Assembly (NCBI GenBank): GCA_045641065.1
Contig: JAZUGF010000066.1
Span: 1 to 12,793 of the forward strand
Origin: UBA1723 sp045641065
Lineage (GTDB): Bacteria; Bacteroidota; Bacteroidia; Bacteroidales; Paludibacteraceae
Reading direction: 5' to 3'
Length of the DNA stretch: 12,793 bases
Shown here: positions 5,719 to 11,352 of the stretch, one piece after another
Layout of the letters: every line of letters starts with the position of its first letter
Position numbering within the stretch: the first letter of the stretch is position 1
Notes under the pieces: model-generated
What the model was told of the DNA's origin: nothing
Seen by the model: only the letters and a program-made list of their open reading frames with translations
Database searches by the model: none
Translations under genes and position numbers: made by a program

Positions 5719-5726
5719 CAAATATA
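5719..5726 (-). promoter_or_regulatory. Minus-strand -7 box for the second DUF3791 copy
   Basis: On the minus strand the sequence reads TATATTTG, an exact TAnnTTTG box, 44 bp upstream of the ATG at 5674. The nearest upstream TTG (CAA on the plus strand at 5750-5752) is 23 bp away, slightly longer than the usual spacing. Confidence 0.45.
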
Positions 5727-5840
5727 AGGATTTATAACTAAAAATCATACAATGCATATTGACATTGTTCGCCCTTACGTATGTTGGGAGGTGGATCGAC
5801 TATAAATTACAAATTTAATAAAGAGTCTATCCTTTTTTGC

Positions 5841-5871
5841 TTGACATTATCTCATATTTCTTGTACCTTTG
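5841..5871 (+). promoter_or_regulatory. Rubrerythrin promoter
   Basis: TTG at 5841-5843 and TACCTTTG at 5864-5871 are separated by 20 bp, matching the Bacteroidetes housekeeping consensus (TTG, 19-21 bp, TAnnTTTG). Transcription should start near 5877, leaving a leader of about 40 nt before the ATG at 5919. Confidence 0.85.
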
Positions 5872-5918
5872 TAGATATGATTAAGGTATAAATCAAGCTA
5901 ACATAAAAAACTAACATT

Positions 5919-6461
5919 ATGGCAAAGACAAAGTATTCTGGCACTCAGACAGAAAAGAATCTTGAGGCTGCATTCGCAGGTGAGTCACAGGCTCGCAACA
6001 AGTACACTTACTTCGCTTCAAAGGCAAAGAAGGAGGGTTTTGAGCAGATCGCTGCTATTTTCCAGCACACAGCCGACAACGAGAAGGAGCACGCTAAGAT
6101 GTGGTTTAAGGAGTTGGAAGGTATTGGCTCTACAGCTGAGAATCTTGCAGAGGCTGCAGCAGGTGAAAATTACGAGTGGACTGATATGTACGAAGGTTTC
6201 GCTAAGACAGCTGAGAAGGAAGGTTTCCCTGAACTTGCTGCTAAGTTCCGTCTTGTAGCTGCTATTGAGAAGCGTCACGAGGAGCGTTACCGTCAGCTTC
6301 TTAAGAACATCGAGGCTCAGGAGGTATTCAAGAAGAGCGAGGTTAAGGTTTGGGAGTGCCGCAACTGTGGTCATATCGTAGTTGGTACTGCAGCTCCAGA
6401 GATCTGCCCTACTTGTGCTCATCCACAGGCTTACTTCGAGGTTAGCGCTAATAATTATTAA
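5919..6461 (+). CDS. rbr: Rubrerythrin
   Basis: The 180-residue protein has the two-domain layout of classical rubrerythrin. The ferritin-like four-helix bundle (about 8-135) holds the di-iron ligands in two repeats: GESQARNKY (Glu22) with NEKEHAK (Glu55, His58), then the A-E-K-E-G segment with I-E-K-R-H-E-E-R-Y (Glu117, His120). The C-terminal rubredoxin-like domain carries CRNC (147/150) and CPTC (163/166) for one iron. Rubrerythrin reduces hydrogen peroxide with electrons from NAD(P)H via rubredoxin-type carriers and protects anaerobes from oxygen. Length and order match the family. Codon choice is strongly biased (AAG, GCT, CGT, CTT), as in highly expressed genes. It is a single-gene unit with its own promoter and a strong terminator. 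Confidence 0.97.
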   Translation: MAKTKYSGTQTEKNLEAAFAGESQARNKYTYFASKAKKEGFEQIAAIFQHTADNEKEHAKMWFKELEGIGSTAENLAEAAAGENYEWTDMYEGFAKTAEKEGFPELAAKFRLVAAIEKRHEERYRQLLKNIEAQEVFKKSEVKVWECRNCGHIVVGTAAPEICPTCAHPQAYFEVSANNY

Positions 6462-6511
6462 TTAGCTGAGAGTTTAGAGCTTAGAGCTTAAAGAAATAAG
6501 CTTAGAGATAT

Positions 6512-6547
6512 GCAGGAAACTGATTCGTCGGTTTCCTGCTTTTTTTT
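6512..6547 (+). terminator. Rho-independent terminator of rubrerythrin
   Basis: A 9-bp perfect stem pairs GCAGGAAAC (6512-6520) with GTTTCCTGC (6531-6539) around a 10-nt loop, followed by eight T (6540-6547). It lies about 50 bp after the stop codon and directly abuts the hairpin element that starts at 6548. Confidence 0.93.
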
Positions 6548-6781
6548 CCGACACCAATATGATTTCGATCTACGACCTTAATCATATTGGAATCGGTTAC
6601 TCATCTTCACTCCGTGAAGCCAGGTCCTCCGGACCATTAACACGCTGACAACACACGGACATATCACTCAGTAAATAAAAAACAATGACAACATTGCCTG
6701 GTCCAGCGGACCTGGCACGAAGTGATAGATAGCCGATTCCAAAACGATAAAGGTATGTGACCTTTATCGTTTTGGTGTCGG
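6548..6781. repeat. 234-bp composite element of two long hairpins in opposite orientation
   Basis: The outer ends are a 10-bp inverted repeat: CCGACACCAA (6548-6557) and TTGGTGTCGG (6772-6781). Each arm holds a long hairpin built the same way. Arm one has CCGA, a 2-nt mismatch, then an 11-bp stem (6554-6564 with 6580-6590), closing in TCGG (6593-6596). Arm two has CCGA (6733-6736), a 2-nt mismatch, then a 16-bp stem (6739-6754 with 6760-6775), closing in TCGG (6778-6781). Shorter hairpins lie inside: 6605-6610 with 6614-6619; GGTCC/GGACC at 6623-6635; CAATG/CATTG at 6683-6696. The parts next to the long hairpins (about 6601-6636 and 6698-6732) also match as inverted copies. No open frame fits. 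This fills most of the 390-bp gap between rubrerythrin and the acetyltransferase. Confidence 0.75.
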
Positions 6782-6793
6782 TTAAATGATTTA

Positions 6794-6826
6794 TTGCGTT
6801 TGTTTAATTGTTTTTTATTAATTTTG
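6794..6826 (+). promoter_or_regulatory. Promoter of the GNAT-nitroreductase operon
   Basis: TAATTTTG at 6819-6826 matches TAnnTTTG exactly, 25 bp upstream of the ATG at 6852. A TTG at 6794-6796 is 22 bp upstream of the box; a TTTG at 6799-6802 is closer than usual. The -7 box is convincing, the -33 element less so. Confidence 0.65.
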
Positions 6827-6851
6827 TAGAAATAGCCAAAAGCATCGACAA

Positions 6852-7295
6852 ATGAGTCTCCAACTGCATAAGAAAACATTTGACCAATTGACTTCCTACG
6901 AATTATACGACATTCTTAGGGCACGTAGTGAAGTGTTTGTGGTGGAGCAAAACTGTGTCTGCTTGGACATGGATAACGATGATCAGAAAGCAATACATGT
7001 TTGGATGACTGCAGATGATAAAGTAGTTGCTGTGGCACGTGTTTTCCCGGCTGGAATACATTTGAAAGAAGCATCAATTGGTCGCGTCGTGACTACAGAA
7101 CACGGCACAGGATACGGTAAGCAGATAATGTTGTTTGCTATCGATACAGCCGTAAAAGAATTTAATGCGACGCGTATTGAGATTGAGGCACAGGAATATG
7201 CAAAAGGATTTTATGAAAAAGTGGGATTCAAACAAACGTCTGATACTTTTCTTCTTGACGGAATTGACCACATCAAAATGACATGGATCAAATGA
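6852..7295 (+). CDS. elaA: ElaA-type GNAT N-acetyltransferase
   Basis: The 147-residue protein follows the ElaA pattern: an N-terminal LTSYELYDILRARSEVFVVEQNC with the family's R-x-x-V-F-V-V-E-Q-N-C, then D-x-D-x-D-D. The acetyl-CoA-binding segment follows (about 72-100, I-G-R-V-V ... G-T-G-Y-G-K-Q-I-M), then the closing F-Y-E-K-V-G-F with D-G-I-D-H-I-K-M. GNAT enzymes transfer the acetyl group of acetyl-CoA to amines; ElaA's natural substrate is not established. It is cytoplasmic with no extra domains and has full family length. The nitroreductase gene follows after 16 bp, so the two are probably co-transcribed from the promoter at about 6794-6826. The symbol refers to family membership; orthology to the E. 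coli gene is not shown. Confidence 0.85.
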   Translation: MSLQLHKKTFDQLTSYELYDILRARSEVFVVEQNCVCLDMDNDDQKAIHVWMTADDKVVAVARVFPAGIHLKEASIGRVVTTEHGTGYGKQIMLFAIDTAVKEFNATRIEIEAQEYAKGFYEKVGFKQTSDTFLLDGIDHIKMTWIK

Positions 7296-7311
7296 ATTAA
7301 AACTTAAAAAT

Positions 7312-7857
7312 ATGAATAAGACAATTGAAGACATCATTACACGAAGAAGTGTGAAGAAATACCTTGACAAGAAGGTTCCGGTGGAACTAGTTGAGGAAGT
7401 GGTAAAAGCTGGCACATACGCTCCATCGGGCATGAATTGTCAGGCAGGTAAGATTATCGCAGTTACAAACAAAGAGATGAGAGATCGACTAAGTCGTATC
7501 AACGGAGACATTCTCAACAAACTCTACCCTACTCCATCTGGACACGGAGATCCATTCTACGGAGCTCCAGTCGTATTAGTCGTTTTGGCAAAGAAAGAGA
7601 TTGACACACGAATCTACGACGGTTCACTTGTGATGGAGAACTTAATGGTTGCTGCCAACGCCCTAGGTTTGGGTTCATGTTGGATTCACCGTGCAAAAGA
7701 GACATTTGAGACAGAGGAAGGCAAGCAGATTCTTAAAGAACTTGGTATCACTGATGAATACGAGGGAATCGGAAACTGTATTCTAGGCTACACAGATCCA
7801 TCTGGATTGATGCCTCAGTCGCCAAGAAGAGAGGATTTTGTTGTTTGGGTAAAGTAA
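7312..7857 (+). CDS. Nitroreductase-family FMN oxidoreductase
   Basis: This 181-residue protein shows nitroreductase fold signatures: the N-terminal I-I-T-R-R-S-V-K-K-Y (FMN phosphate contacts by the two arginines), A-P-S-G-M-N-C-Q (about 38-45), the central L-V-M-E-N-L-M-V-A-A-N-A-L-G-L-G-S-C-W-I, and the C-terminal I-G-N-C-I-L-G-Y. Members use NAD(P)H and FMN to reduce nitro-compounds, quinones or flavins, as dimers in the cytoplasm. The short length is typical of the Bacteroidales branch related to those that reduce metronidazole-like drugs, but the substrate is not readable here. It lies 16 bp after the acetyltransferase gene. No hairpin terminator follows; the next gene has its own promoter 14 bp after this stop. 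Confidence 0.9.
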   Translation: MNKTIEDIITRRSVKKYLDKKVPVELVEEVVKAGTYAPSGMNCQAGKIIAVTNKEMRDRLSRINGDILNKLYPTPSGHGDPFYGAPVVLVVLAKKEIDTRIYDGSLVMENLMVAANALGLGSCWIHRAKETFETEEGKQILKELGITDEYEGIGNCILGYTDPSGLMPQSPRREDFVVWVK

Positions 7858-7870
7858 TTTGAAACAAAAG

Positions 7871-7901
7871 TTGTTATTCAACATAAAATTGCATAATTTT
7901 G
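7871..7901 (+). promoter_or_regulatory. Promoter of the mscS-type gene
   Basis: TTG at 7871-7873 and TAATTTTG at 7894-7901 are 20 bp apart, an exact Bacteroidetes consensus. The ATG at 7936 lies about 34 bp downstream of the -7 box. Confidence 0.85.
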
Positions 7902-7935
7902 CATCATATACTAACAAATTAAAGGGTTTAAAAAC

Positions 7936-8847
7936 ATGAATGATTCATTAGCGACAACTGTGGCCGACACAGTTTCAAAAGCAGCTCAGGCAGCAGAAAT
8001 GCTTACGACTGGCGGCTTGGACAAGTCTCAGTATGACGAGGCTCTACAGATTTTGGTAAAGGAAGGTACAGAAATGGCCATAAACTTTGCCGTTAAGATT
8101 GTTATCGCAGTCTTGGTATTCACTATCGGTAAATGGATTGTAGGCAAGATCAACAAGTTTGTAGCAAAATTCTTGGAGAAGAGAGAGGTTGAACCATCTT
8201 TGGCTTCTTTTGTAAAGAGTTTGACTAACGTAGTTTTGATGTTCGTACTAGTTATCGTAATCATCGGTATTCTTGGTATTGAGACATCTTCATTCGTTGC
8301 TTTGTTTGCTTCTGCCGGTGTTGCAATCGGTATGGCATTGAGCGGAACACTACAGAACTTCGCTGGTGGTGTGATGATTTTGGCATTCAAGCCTTTCAAG
8401 GTTGGTGACTTCATCGAGGCTCAGGGTCAGGTTGGTGTTGTTAAGGAAATTCAGATTTTCAACACAATCATCACTACTGTAGATAATAAGATCATCATCG
8501 TTCCTAACGGTGGTCTTTCAACAGGTATTGCAACTAACTACTCTAAAGAGCCATTGCGTCGCGTTGACTTCACATTCGGTATCGCTTATGGTGAGAGCTA
8601 CGACAACGCTAAGTCTGTAATCATGGATATCATCAATGCAAACGAGAAGATTCTTAAGGATCCAGCTCCATTCATCGGTTTGGTTAACCTTAACGAAAGC
8701 TCAGTTGATTTGACAGTTCGTGTATGGTGTAATTCAGCTGATTACTGGGATGTATTCTTCGCTATGAATGAGACAGTTTACAAGACATTCACTGCAAAGG
8801 GTATCAATATTCCTTTCCCTCAGATGGATGTTCATATCGCGAAATAA
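7936..8847 (+). CDS. mscS: Small-conductance mechanosensitive channel, MscS family
   Basis: The 303-residue protein is close to E. coli MscS in length (286). It has three predicted membrane segments at about 48-70, 97-115 and 118-150. The third is the pore helix, with the Gly/Ala-rich pattern A-S-A-G-V-A-I-G-M-A-L-S-G-T-L-Q-N-F-A-G-G-V. The beta domain follows (K-P-F-K-V-G-D-F-I, then I-I-V-P-N-G-G-L-S) and then the alpha/beta C-terminal domain that forms the cytoplasmic cage. The channel sits in the inner membrane as a heptamer and opens on membrane stretch to release solutes during hypo-osmotic shock. The N-terminal 45 residues before the first segment are longer than in E. coli. It is a single-gene unit with a strong promoter. 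A 12-bp tandem repeat begins at the base after the stop codon, then a terminator. Confidence 0.95.
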   Translation: MNDSLATTVADTVSKAAQAAEMLTTGGLDKSQYDEALQILVKEGTEMAINFAVKIVIAVLVFTIGKWIVGKINKFVAKFLEKREVEPSLASFVKSLTNVVLMFVLVIVIIGILGIETSSFVALFASAGVAIGMALSGTLQNFAGGVMILAFKPFKVGDFIEAQGQVGVVKEIQIFNTIITTVDNKIIIVPNGGLSTGIATNYSKEPLRRVDFTFGIAYGESYDNAKSVIMDIINANEKILKDPAPFIGLVNLNESSVDLTVRVWCNSADYWDVFFAMNETVYKTFTAKGINIPFPQMDVHIAK

Positions 8848-8902
8848 CGAATACGAAAACGAATACGAAAACGAATACGAAAACGAATACGAAAACGAAT
8901 AC
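8848..8902. repeat. 12-bp tandem repeat directly after the mscS stop codon
   Basis: The unit CGAATACGAAAA occurs four times without change (8848-8859, 8860-8871, 8872-8883, 8884-8895), followed by a partial fifth copy (CGAATAC, 8896-8902). The array starts at the base following the TAA and ends two bases before the terminator stem. Identical units suggest recent expansion by slippage. The array lies in the 3' untranslated region, so changes in copy number would not alter the channel protein. Confidence 0.95.
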
Positions 8903-8904
8903 TT

Positions 8905-8940
8905 GGAGACGGTGCGGAAATGCATCGTCTCCTTTTATTT
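8905..8940 (+). terminator. Terminator of the mscS-type gene
   Basis: An 11-bp stem pairs GGAGACGGTGC (8905-8915) with GCATCGTCTCC (8922-8932), with one G-T pair and a 6-nt loop, followed by a T-rich tract to 8940. Confidence 0.9.
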
Positions 8941-9024
8941 TGTTAAAATCTGTTAATTTTTTGGTTAAATCAGGCAAATAAGTGTTAAAAACATATCTCT
9001 AAAACATAATTTTTCGGCATTTTC

Positions 9025-9056
9025 TTTGGCGTTTATGAAATTTTGGGTTAGGTTTG
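9025..9056 (+). promoter_or_regulatory. Promoter of the thioredoxin-like gene; decides its start codon
   Basis: TTTG at 9025-9028 and TAGGTTTG at 9049-9056 are 20 bp apart and match the Bacteroidetes consensus. Transcription should start near 9062. A TTG start at 9054, which would extend the reading frame, lies inside this -7 box and cannot be in the transcript. Confidence 0.75.
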
Positions 9057-9086
9057 CAACCGGATTTAATGAAAATACTAAACGTT

Positions 9087-9509
9087 ATGGTACTTAAAAA
9101 GAACATAAACGCTATCGCATTTTTTGGTTTGATCGGACTTACAACATTGTCAAACGTCGACTTCTCTGGAACAGATCAGTTGATGCTTGGACAGAAAGTA
9201 GAAACACAAATTATGAAAGAGGATGGTCAGCAAAAGACAATAGTTTCATTCTGGGCATCATATGATGCAGAGTCTGTAAAGAATTGTCAGAAAGTGATCA
9301 ATGAGAACAAAGACGCTAAAGTAATTCTAGTTTCACTTGACGAGTATTCGTCCATCTACGAAGATGCACTTTCAAAAATCGATGCCGACAAAGTAGCTGA
9401 AAGCCTACGAGTTGACAAGGACAGCAAGGTGTTGGCAGATTTTAAGTTTAACGGCGAATTCAAGAGTTTCTTGATCGACGAAAACGGTTATCTCCAGGAG
9501 ATTAACTGA
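9087..9509 (+). CDS. Exported thioredoxin-fold protein lacking the CxxC active site
   Basis: From ATG 9087 the product has 140 residues: an N-terminal export segment (about 5-22), then a thioredoxin-like core. The family landmarks are visible: T-I-V-S-F-W-A-S-Y-D-A-E-S, where active members have F-W-A-x-W-C-x-x-C; A-K-V-I-L-V-S-L-D-E-Y; F-K-F-N-G-E-F; and S-F-L-I-D-E-N-G-Y. Both active-site cysteines are replaced, leaving one cysteine eight residues beyond the YDAES segment, so thiol-disulfide exchange by the normal mechanism is unlikely. Similar cysteine-less TlpA-like proteins exist in Bacteroidales, as I recall, without a known role. ATG 9069 would give six more residues but leaves almost no leader; 9087 is preferred because of the promoter position. 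It is a single-gene unit with its own terminator. Confidence 0.75.
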   Translation: MVLKKNINAIAFFGLIGLTTLSNVDFSGTDQLMLGQKVETQIMKEDGQQKTIVSFWASYDAESVKNCQKVINENKDAKVILVSLDEYSSIYEDALSKIDADKVAESLRVDKDSKVLADFKFNGEFKSFLIDENGYLQEIN

Positions 9510-9511
9510 TT

Positions 9512-9541
9512 AAAAGACGGTGTTACTATACACCGTCTTTT
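9512..9541 (+). terminator. Terminator of the thioredoxin-like gene
   Basis: A 12-bp perfect stem pairs AAAAGACGGTGT (9512-9523) with ACACCGTCTTTT (9530-9541) around a 6-nt loop. The stem ends in its own T run and starts two bases after the stop codon. Confidence 0.92.
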
Positions 9542-9573
9542 TGCATATATATAAAGGCATTAAGCTATTATAT

Positions 9574-9606
9574 AGAGATGTGTTTATAACACGTCTCTTT
9601 GTTTTT
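9574..9606 (+). terminator. Second terminator-like hairpin in tandem
   Basis: An 11-bp stem pairs AGAGATGTGTT (9574-9584) with AACACGTCTCT (9588-9598), with one wobble pair and a 3-nt loop, followed by TTGTTTTT. It lies 33 bp after the previous terminator with no gene between, so it looks like a backup terminator; a very short transcript ending here cannot be excluded. The rest of the gap to 9667 shows nothing else. Confidence 0.75.
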
Positions 9607-9667
9607 ATCGGTTAGCCTATTTATTTTGCTGAAATTAGCTTGGCCAATAAGCAAAAAATCAAATATT

Positions 9668-9700
9668 TTGGATATAATAGAGAAAAAGTCTTTATATTTG
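9668..9700 (+). promoter_or_regulatory. Promoter of the small lipoprotein gene
   Basis: TATATTTG at 9693-9700 matches TAnnTTTG exactly, with TTG at 9668-9670 spaced 22 bp upstream. The leader to the ATG at 9754 would be about 48 nt. Confidence 0.7.
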
Positions 9701-9753
9701 TGAAAAATATGCATTAATTTGCAAAAAAGGATTGATTAATTAATATAACAAGT

Positions 9754-10278
9754 ATGAATAAAATAAAATTAGCAATAGCATTTGTCGCAGGACTATTCAT
9801 GTATTCTTGTTCTGATTCTGACGAGGCAGTTCTTTACGACAATTACGATTTCATTAGCATAAAGGGTGATTCTGTCATCTCAAGTGATGGTTTGCAGATG
9901 GTTGCGTCTGTTGTAAAGATCACTAAAGATTCACTTGGTACATATTCTGAAATCAACTCTCAGGTTACTGTTGGAAACAATGTGTTTGATGTAAATTTGT
10001 TTTTGAATGGAGCACACTCAGGAAAGTATGAGTTGACTCTTGGTTCTAATGATCCAGTTGATTATGTAGGATATGTAAAATATCGTTCAATGTTGCCTGA
10101 TAGTACATTTAAGACTGACAAATATGCTATCACATCATCTATTATCAATTGGGAGGATGTTGATAATAATACAGTTCTTTTTAATGTAGATTGTAAAGGA
10201 ACTAAATTAAAAGCTGATTCTACATTTGCTAAGCCTTCTATCAGCATCAAAGGCAAGATCAGAGCTATCAAGCAGTAA
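9754..10278 (+). CDS. Small lipoprotein of unknown function
   Basis: The 174-residue protein has a lipoprotein signal peptide with Cys19 (F-M-Y-S-C) followed by S-D-S-D-E, an acidic run consistent with surface export in Bacteroidetes. The mature part (about 30-174) appears to be mainly short beta strands with repeated T/S/N turns (for example V-T-V-G-N-N-V-F-D-V-N-L-F-L-N-G) and no cysteines other than the lipidated one and one near residue 149. I do not recognise a family. Small beta-rich lipoproteins of this size are common in the phylum. It is a single-gene unit with its own promoter and a terminator 23 bp after the stop. No function can be assigned. Confidence 0.85.
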   Translation: MNKIKLAIAFVAGLFMYSCSDSDEAVLYDNYDFISIKGDSVISSDGLQMVASVVKITKDSLGTYSEINSQVTVGNNVFDVNLFLNGAHSGKYELTLGSNDPVDYVGYVKYRSMLPDSTFKTDKYAITSSIINWEDVDNNTVLFNVDCKGTKLKADSTFAKPSISIKGKIRAIKQ

Positions 10279-10301
10279 GAAATTTAGTATTGATATAAGT
10301 A

Positions 10302-10333
10302 AAGTGCGGCGAGGTAAAAATCTCGTCGCACTT
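10302..10333. terminator. Hairpin between convergent genes, probably serving both
   Basis: A 12-bp stem pairs AAGTGCGGCGAG (10302-10313) with CTCGTCGCACTT (10322-10333), with one G-T pair and an 8-nt loop. The plus strand continues ATTTTATTTCC. The right arm overlaps the first two bases (10332-10333) of the minus-strand stop codon, so on that strand the hairpin starts within the stop. Confidence 0.85.
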
Positions 10334-11345
10334 ATTTTATTTCCAAATCAATGTACACAGGCAAATGATCACTAAAACCATGCGTCGTAAAGTCTCCTTT
10401 GAATGATCTTTTCGGTGCGACGCCGGTCTTATCCTTTTCTAACAAGAAATCCCAGAATCCGATCTGAGCACCCTCTTCGTTGACATCTAGTCTGTTCCTA
10501 TCTAGTAGAGATCCTGAAACTATGACATGGTCTAGGATTCCCCAGTGTCCTTGAAACTTATGCGTGCCAATATCGTCGCGTCCACTATACTTTGACATTA
10601 AATTGTATAGCTTCTTATTTTCGTATGGTGAAGATAAATCTGTTGATGCTGCTAGATATTGATTCAAACTTTTATTGTCAAAATAATCGTTGAAATCTCC
10701 TACAATGACTATGTTTGGATCAGATTGAGTTGCGAATAGACTGTCAACTTTGCTACGTACAGCAATCGCAGCATTAATTCTCTTAAATTCGGATTCAACT
10801 TCCCCACCATACCTAGAAGGCCAGTGGTTAACAAAAACTGATAATGTATCTCCACTTGATAAAATTCCCGTCGTAAATAGTATGTCTCGCGTCGGACGTG
10901 AATTTTCAAAATTCAGTTTGATATACTCTGTTTTGATTGGAGTGAATTTATCAGGCTTATATAATAATGCAACGTCTACTCCACGTTGATCATCACTCTC
11001 TTTATGAAGGAATTTGTAACCTGCTTTTTTCAGTTGTGTGTTTTGAGTCAAATCCCGTAGAACTCTTTCATTCTCAATTTCAAGCAAACCAACTATAGCA
11101 ACGTCGCCCCACTCTCCACATCTTGCTATTACGCTTGCCGTGCGATGCAGTTTTGCGAAATATTTTGATTTGGTCCAATGTTTTGCACTAAATTCAGTGT
11201 ATTCAAAATCTTCTTTACCTTCATCATGCTCATAGTCGAATAAATTCTCGCAATTATACGACATGAGTCGAATACATTGTGTGCTATCTGAAGCATACAA
11301 TGACGACATTAGAAATAACGAAGAGAATAATGAATGAAATCTCAT
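10332..11345 (-). CDS. Exported endonuclease/exonuclease/phosphatase (EEP) family enzyme
   Basis: From ATG 11345 the protein has 337 residues with a signal peptide (about 1-18, ending LYASDS). A 14-residue extension to 11387 is possible but would overlap the preceding gene and put extra residues before the signal peptide, so 11345 is preferred; it lies 7 bp after the upstream stop. EEP-fold catalytic motifs appear in order: L-M-S-Y-N-C-E-N-L-F (Asn31), V-G-L-L-E-I-E-N (Glu89), V-F-V-N-H-W-P-S-R, V-I-V-G-D-F-N-D (Asp and Asn) and F-S-D-H-L-P-V-Y (final Asp-His pair). The fold is shared by DNase I, exonuclease III and phosphodiesterases; members hydrolyse phosphodiester bonds in nucleic acids or lipids using a divalent metal. 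Secretion suggests nutrient scavenging in the periplasm or outside the cell, but the substrate is open. Confidence 0.9.
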   Translation of the reverse strand: MRFHSLFSSLFLMSSLYASDSTQCIRLMSYNCENLFDYEHDEGKEDFEYTEFSAKHWTKSKYFAKLHRTASVIARCGEWGDVAIVGLLEIENERVLRDLTQNTQLKKAGYKFLHKESDDQRGVDVALLYKPDKFTPIKTEYIKLNFENSRPTRDILFTTGILSSGDTLSVFVNHWPSRYGGEVESEFKRINAAIAVRSKVDSLFATQSDPNIVIVGDFNDYFDNKSLNQYLAASTDLSSPYENKKLYNLMSKYSGRDDIGTHKFQGHWGILDHVIVSGSLLDRNRLDVNEEGAQIGFWDFLLEKDKTGVAPKRSFKGDFTTHGFSDHLPVYIDLEIK

Positions 11346-11352
11346 TATAAAA

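Noticed and set aside
5762..5830. Attachment site or integration scar near the second module
   Set aside because: No tRNA end, direct repeat or integrase was seen in or next to this stretch.
6018..6422. Minus-strand frame of 134 codons inside rubrerythrin
   Set aside because: The plus-strand rubrerythrin is certain and full length; the antisense frame is open because of the strong codon bias of that gene.
7074..7433. Minus-strand frame of 119 codons across the acetyltransferase-nitroreductase junction
   Set aside because: It spans two convincing genes on the other strand and shows no motif or promoter of its own.
7902..7935. Riboswitch or osmotic leader in front of the mscS-type gene
   Set aside because: The promoter box ends at 7901, leaving a leader of only about 30 nt, too short for a structured sensor.
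8028..8414. Minus-strand frame of 128 codons inside the mscS-type gene
   Set aside because: It is antisense to an unmistakable channel gene and has no recognisable content.
8848..8902. Possible CRISPR array
   Set aside because: The units are directly adjacent 12-mers with no unique spacers, and no Cas genes are near; it is a simple tandem repeat.
8734..8925. Minus-strand 63-codon frame with repeated Y-S-F-S residues
   Set aside because: It is the reverse reading of the 12-bp array and of the end of the mscS gene, with no promoter or family resemblance.
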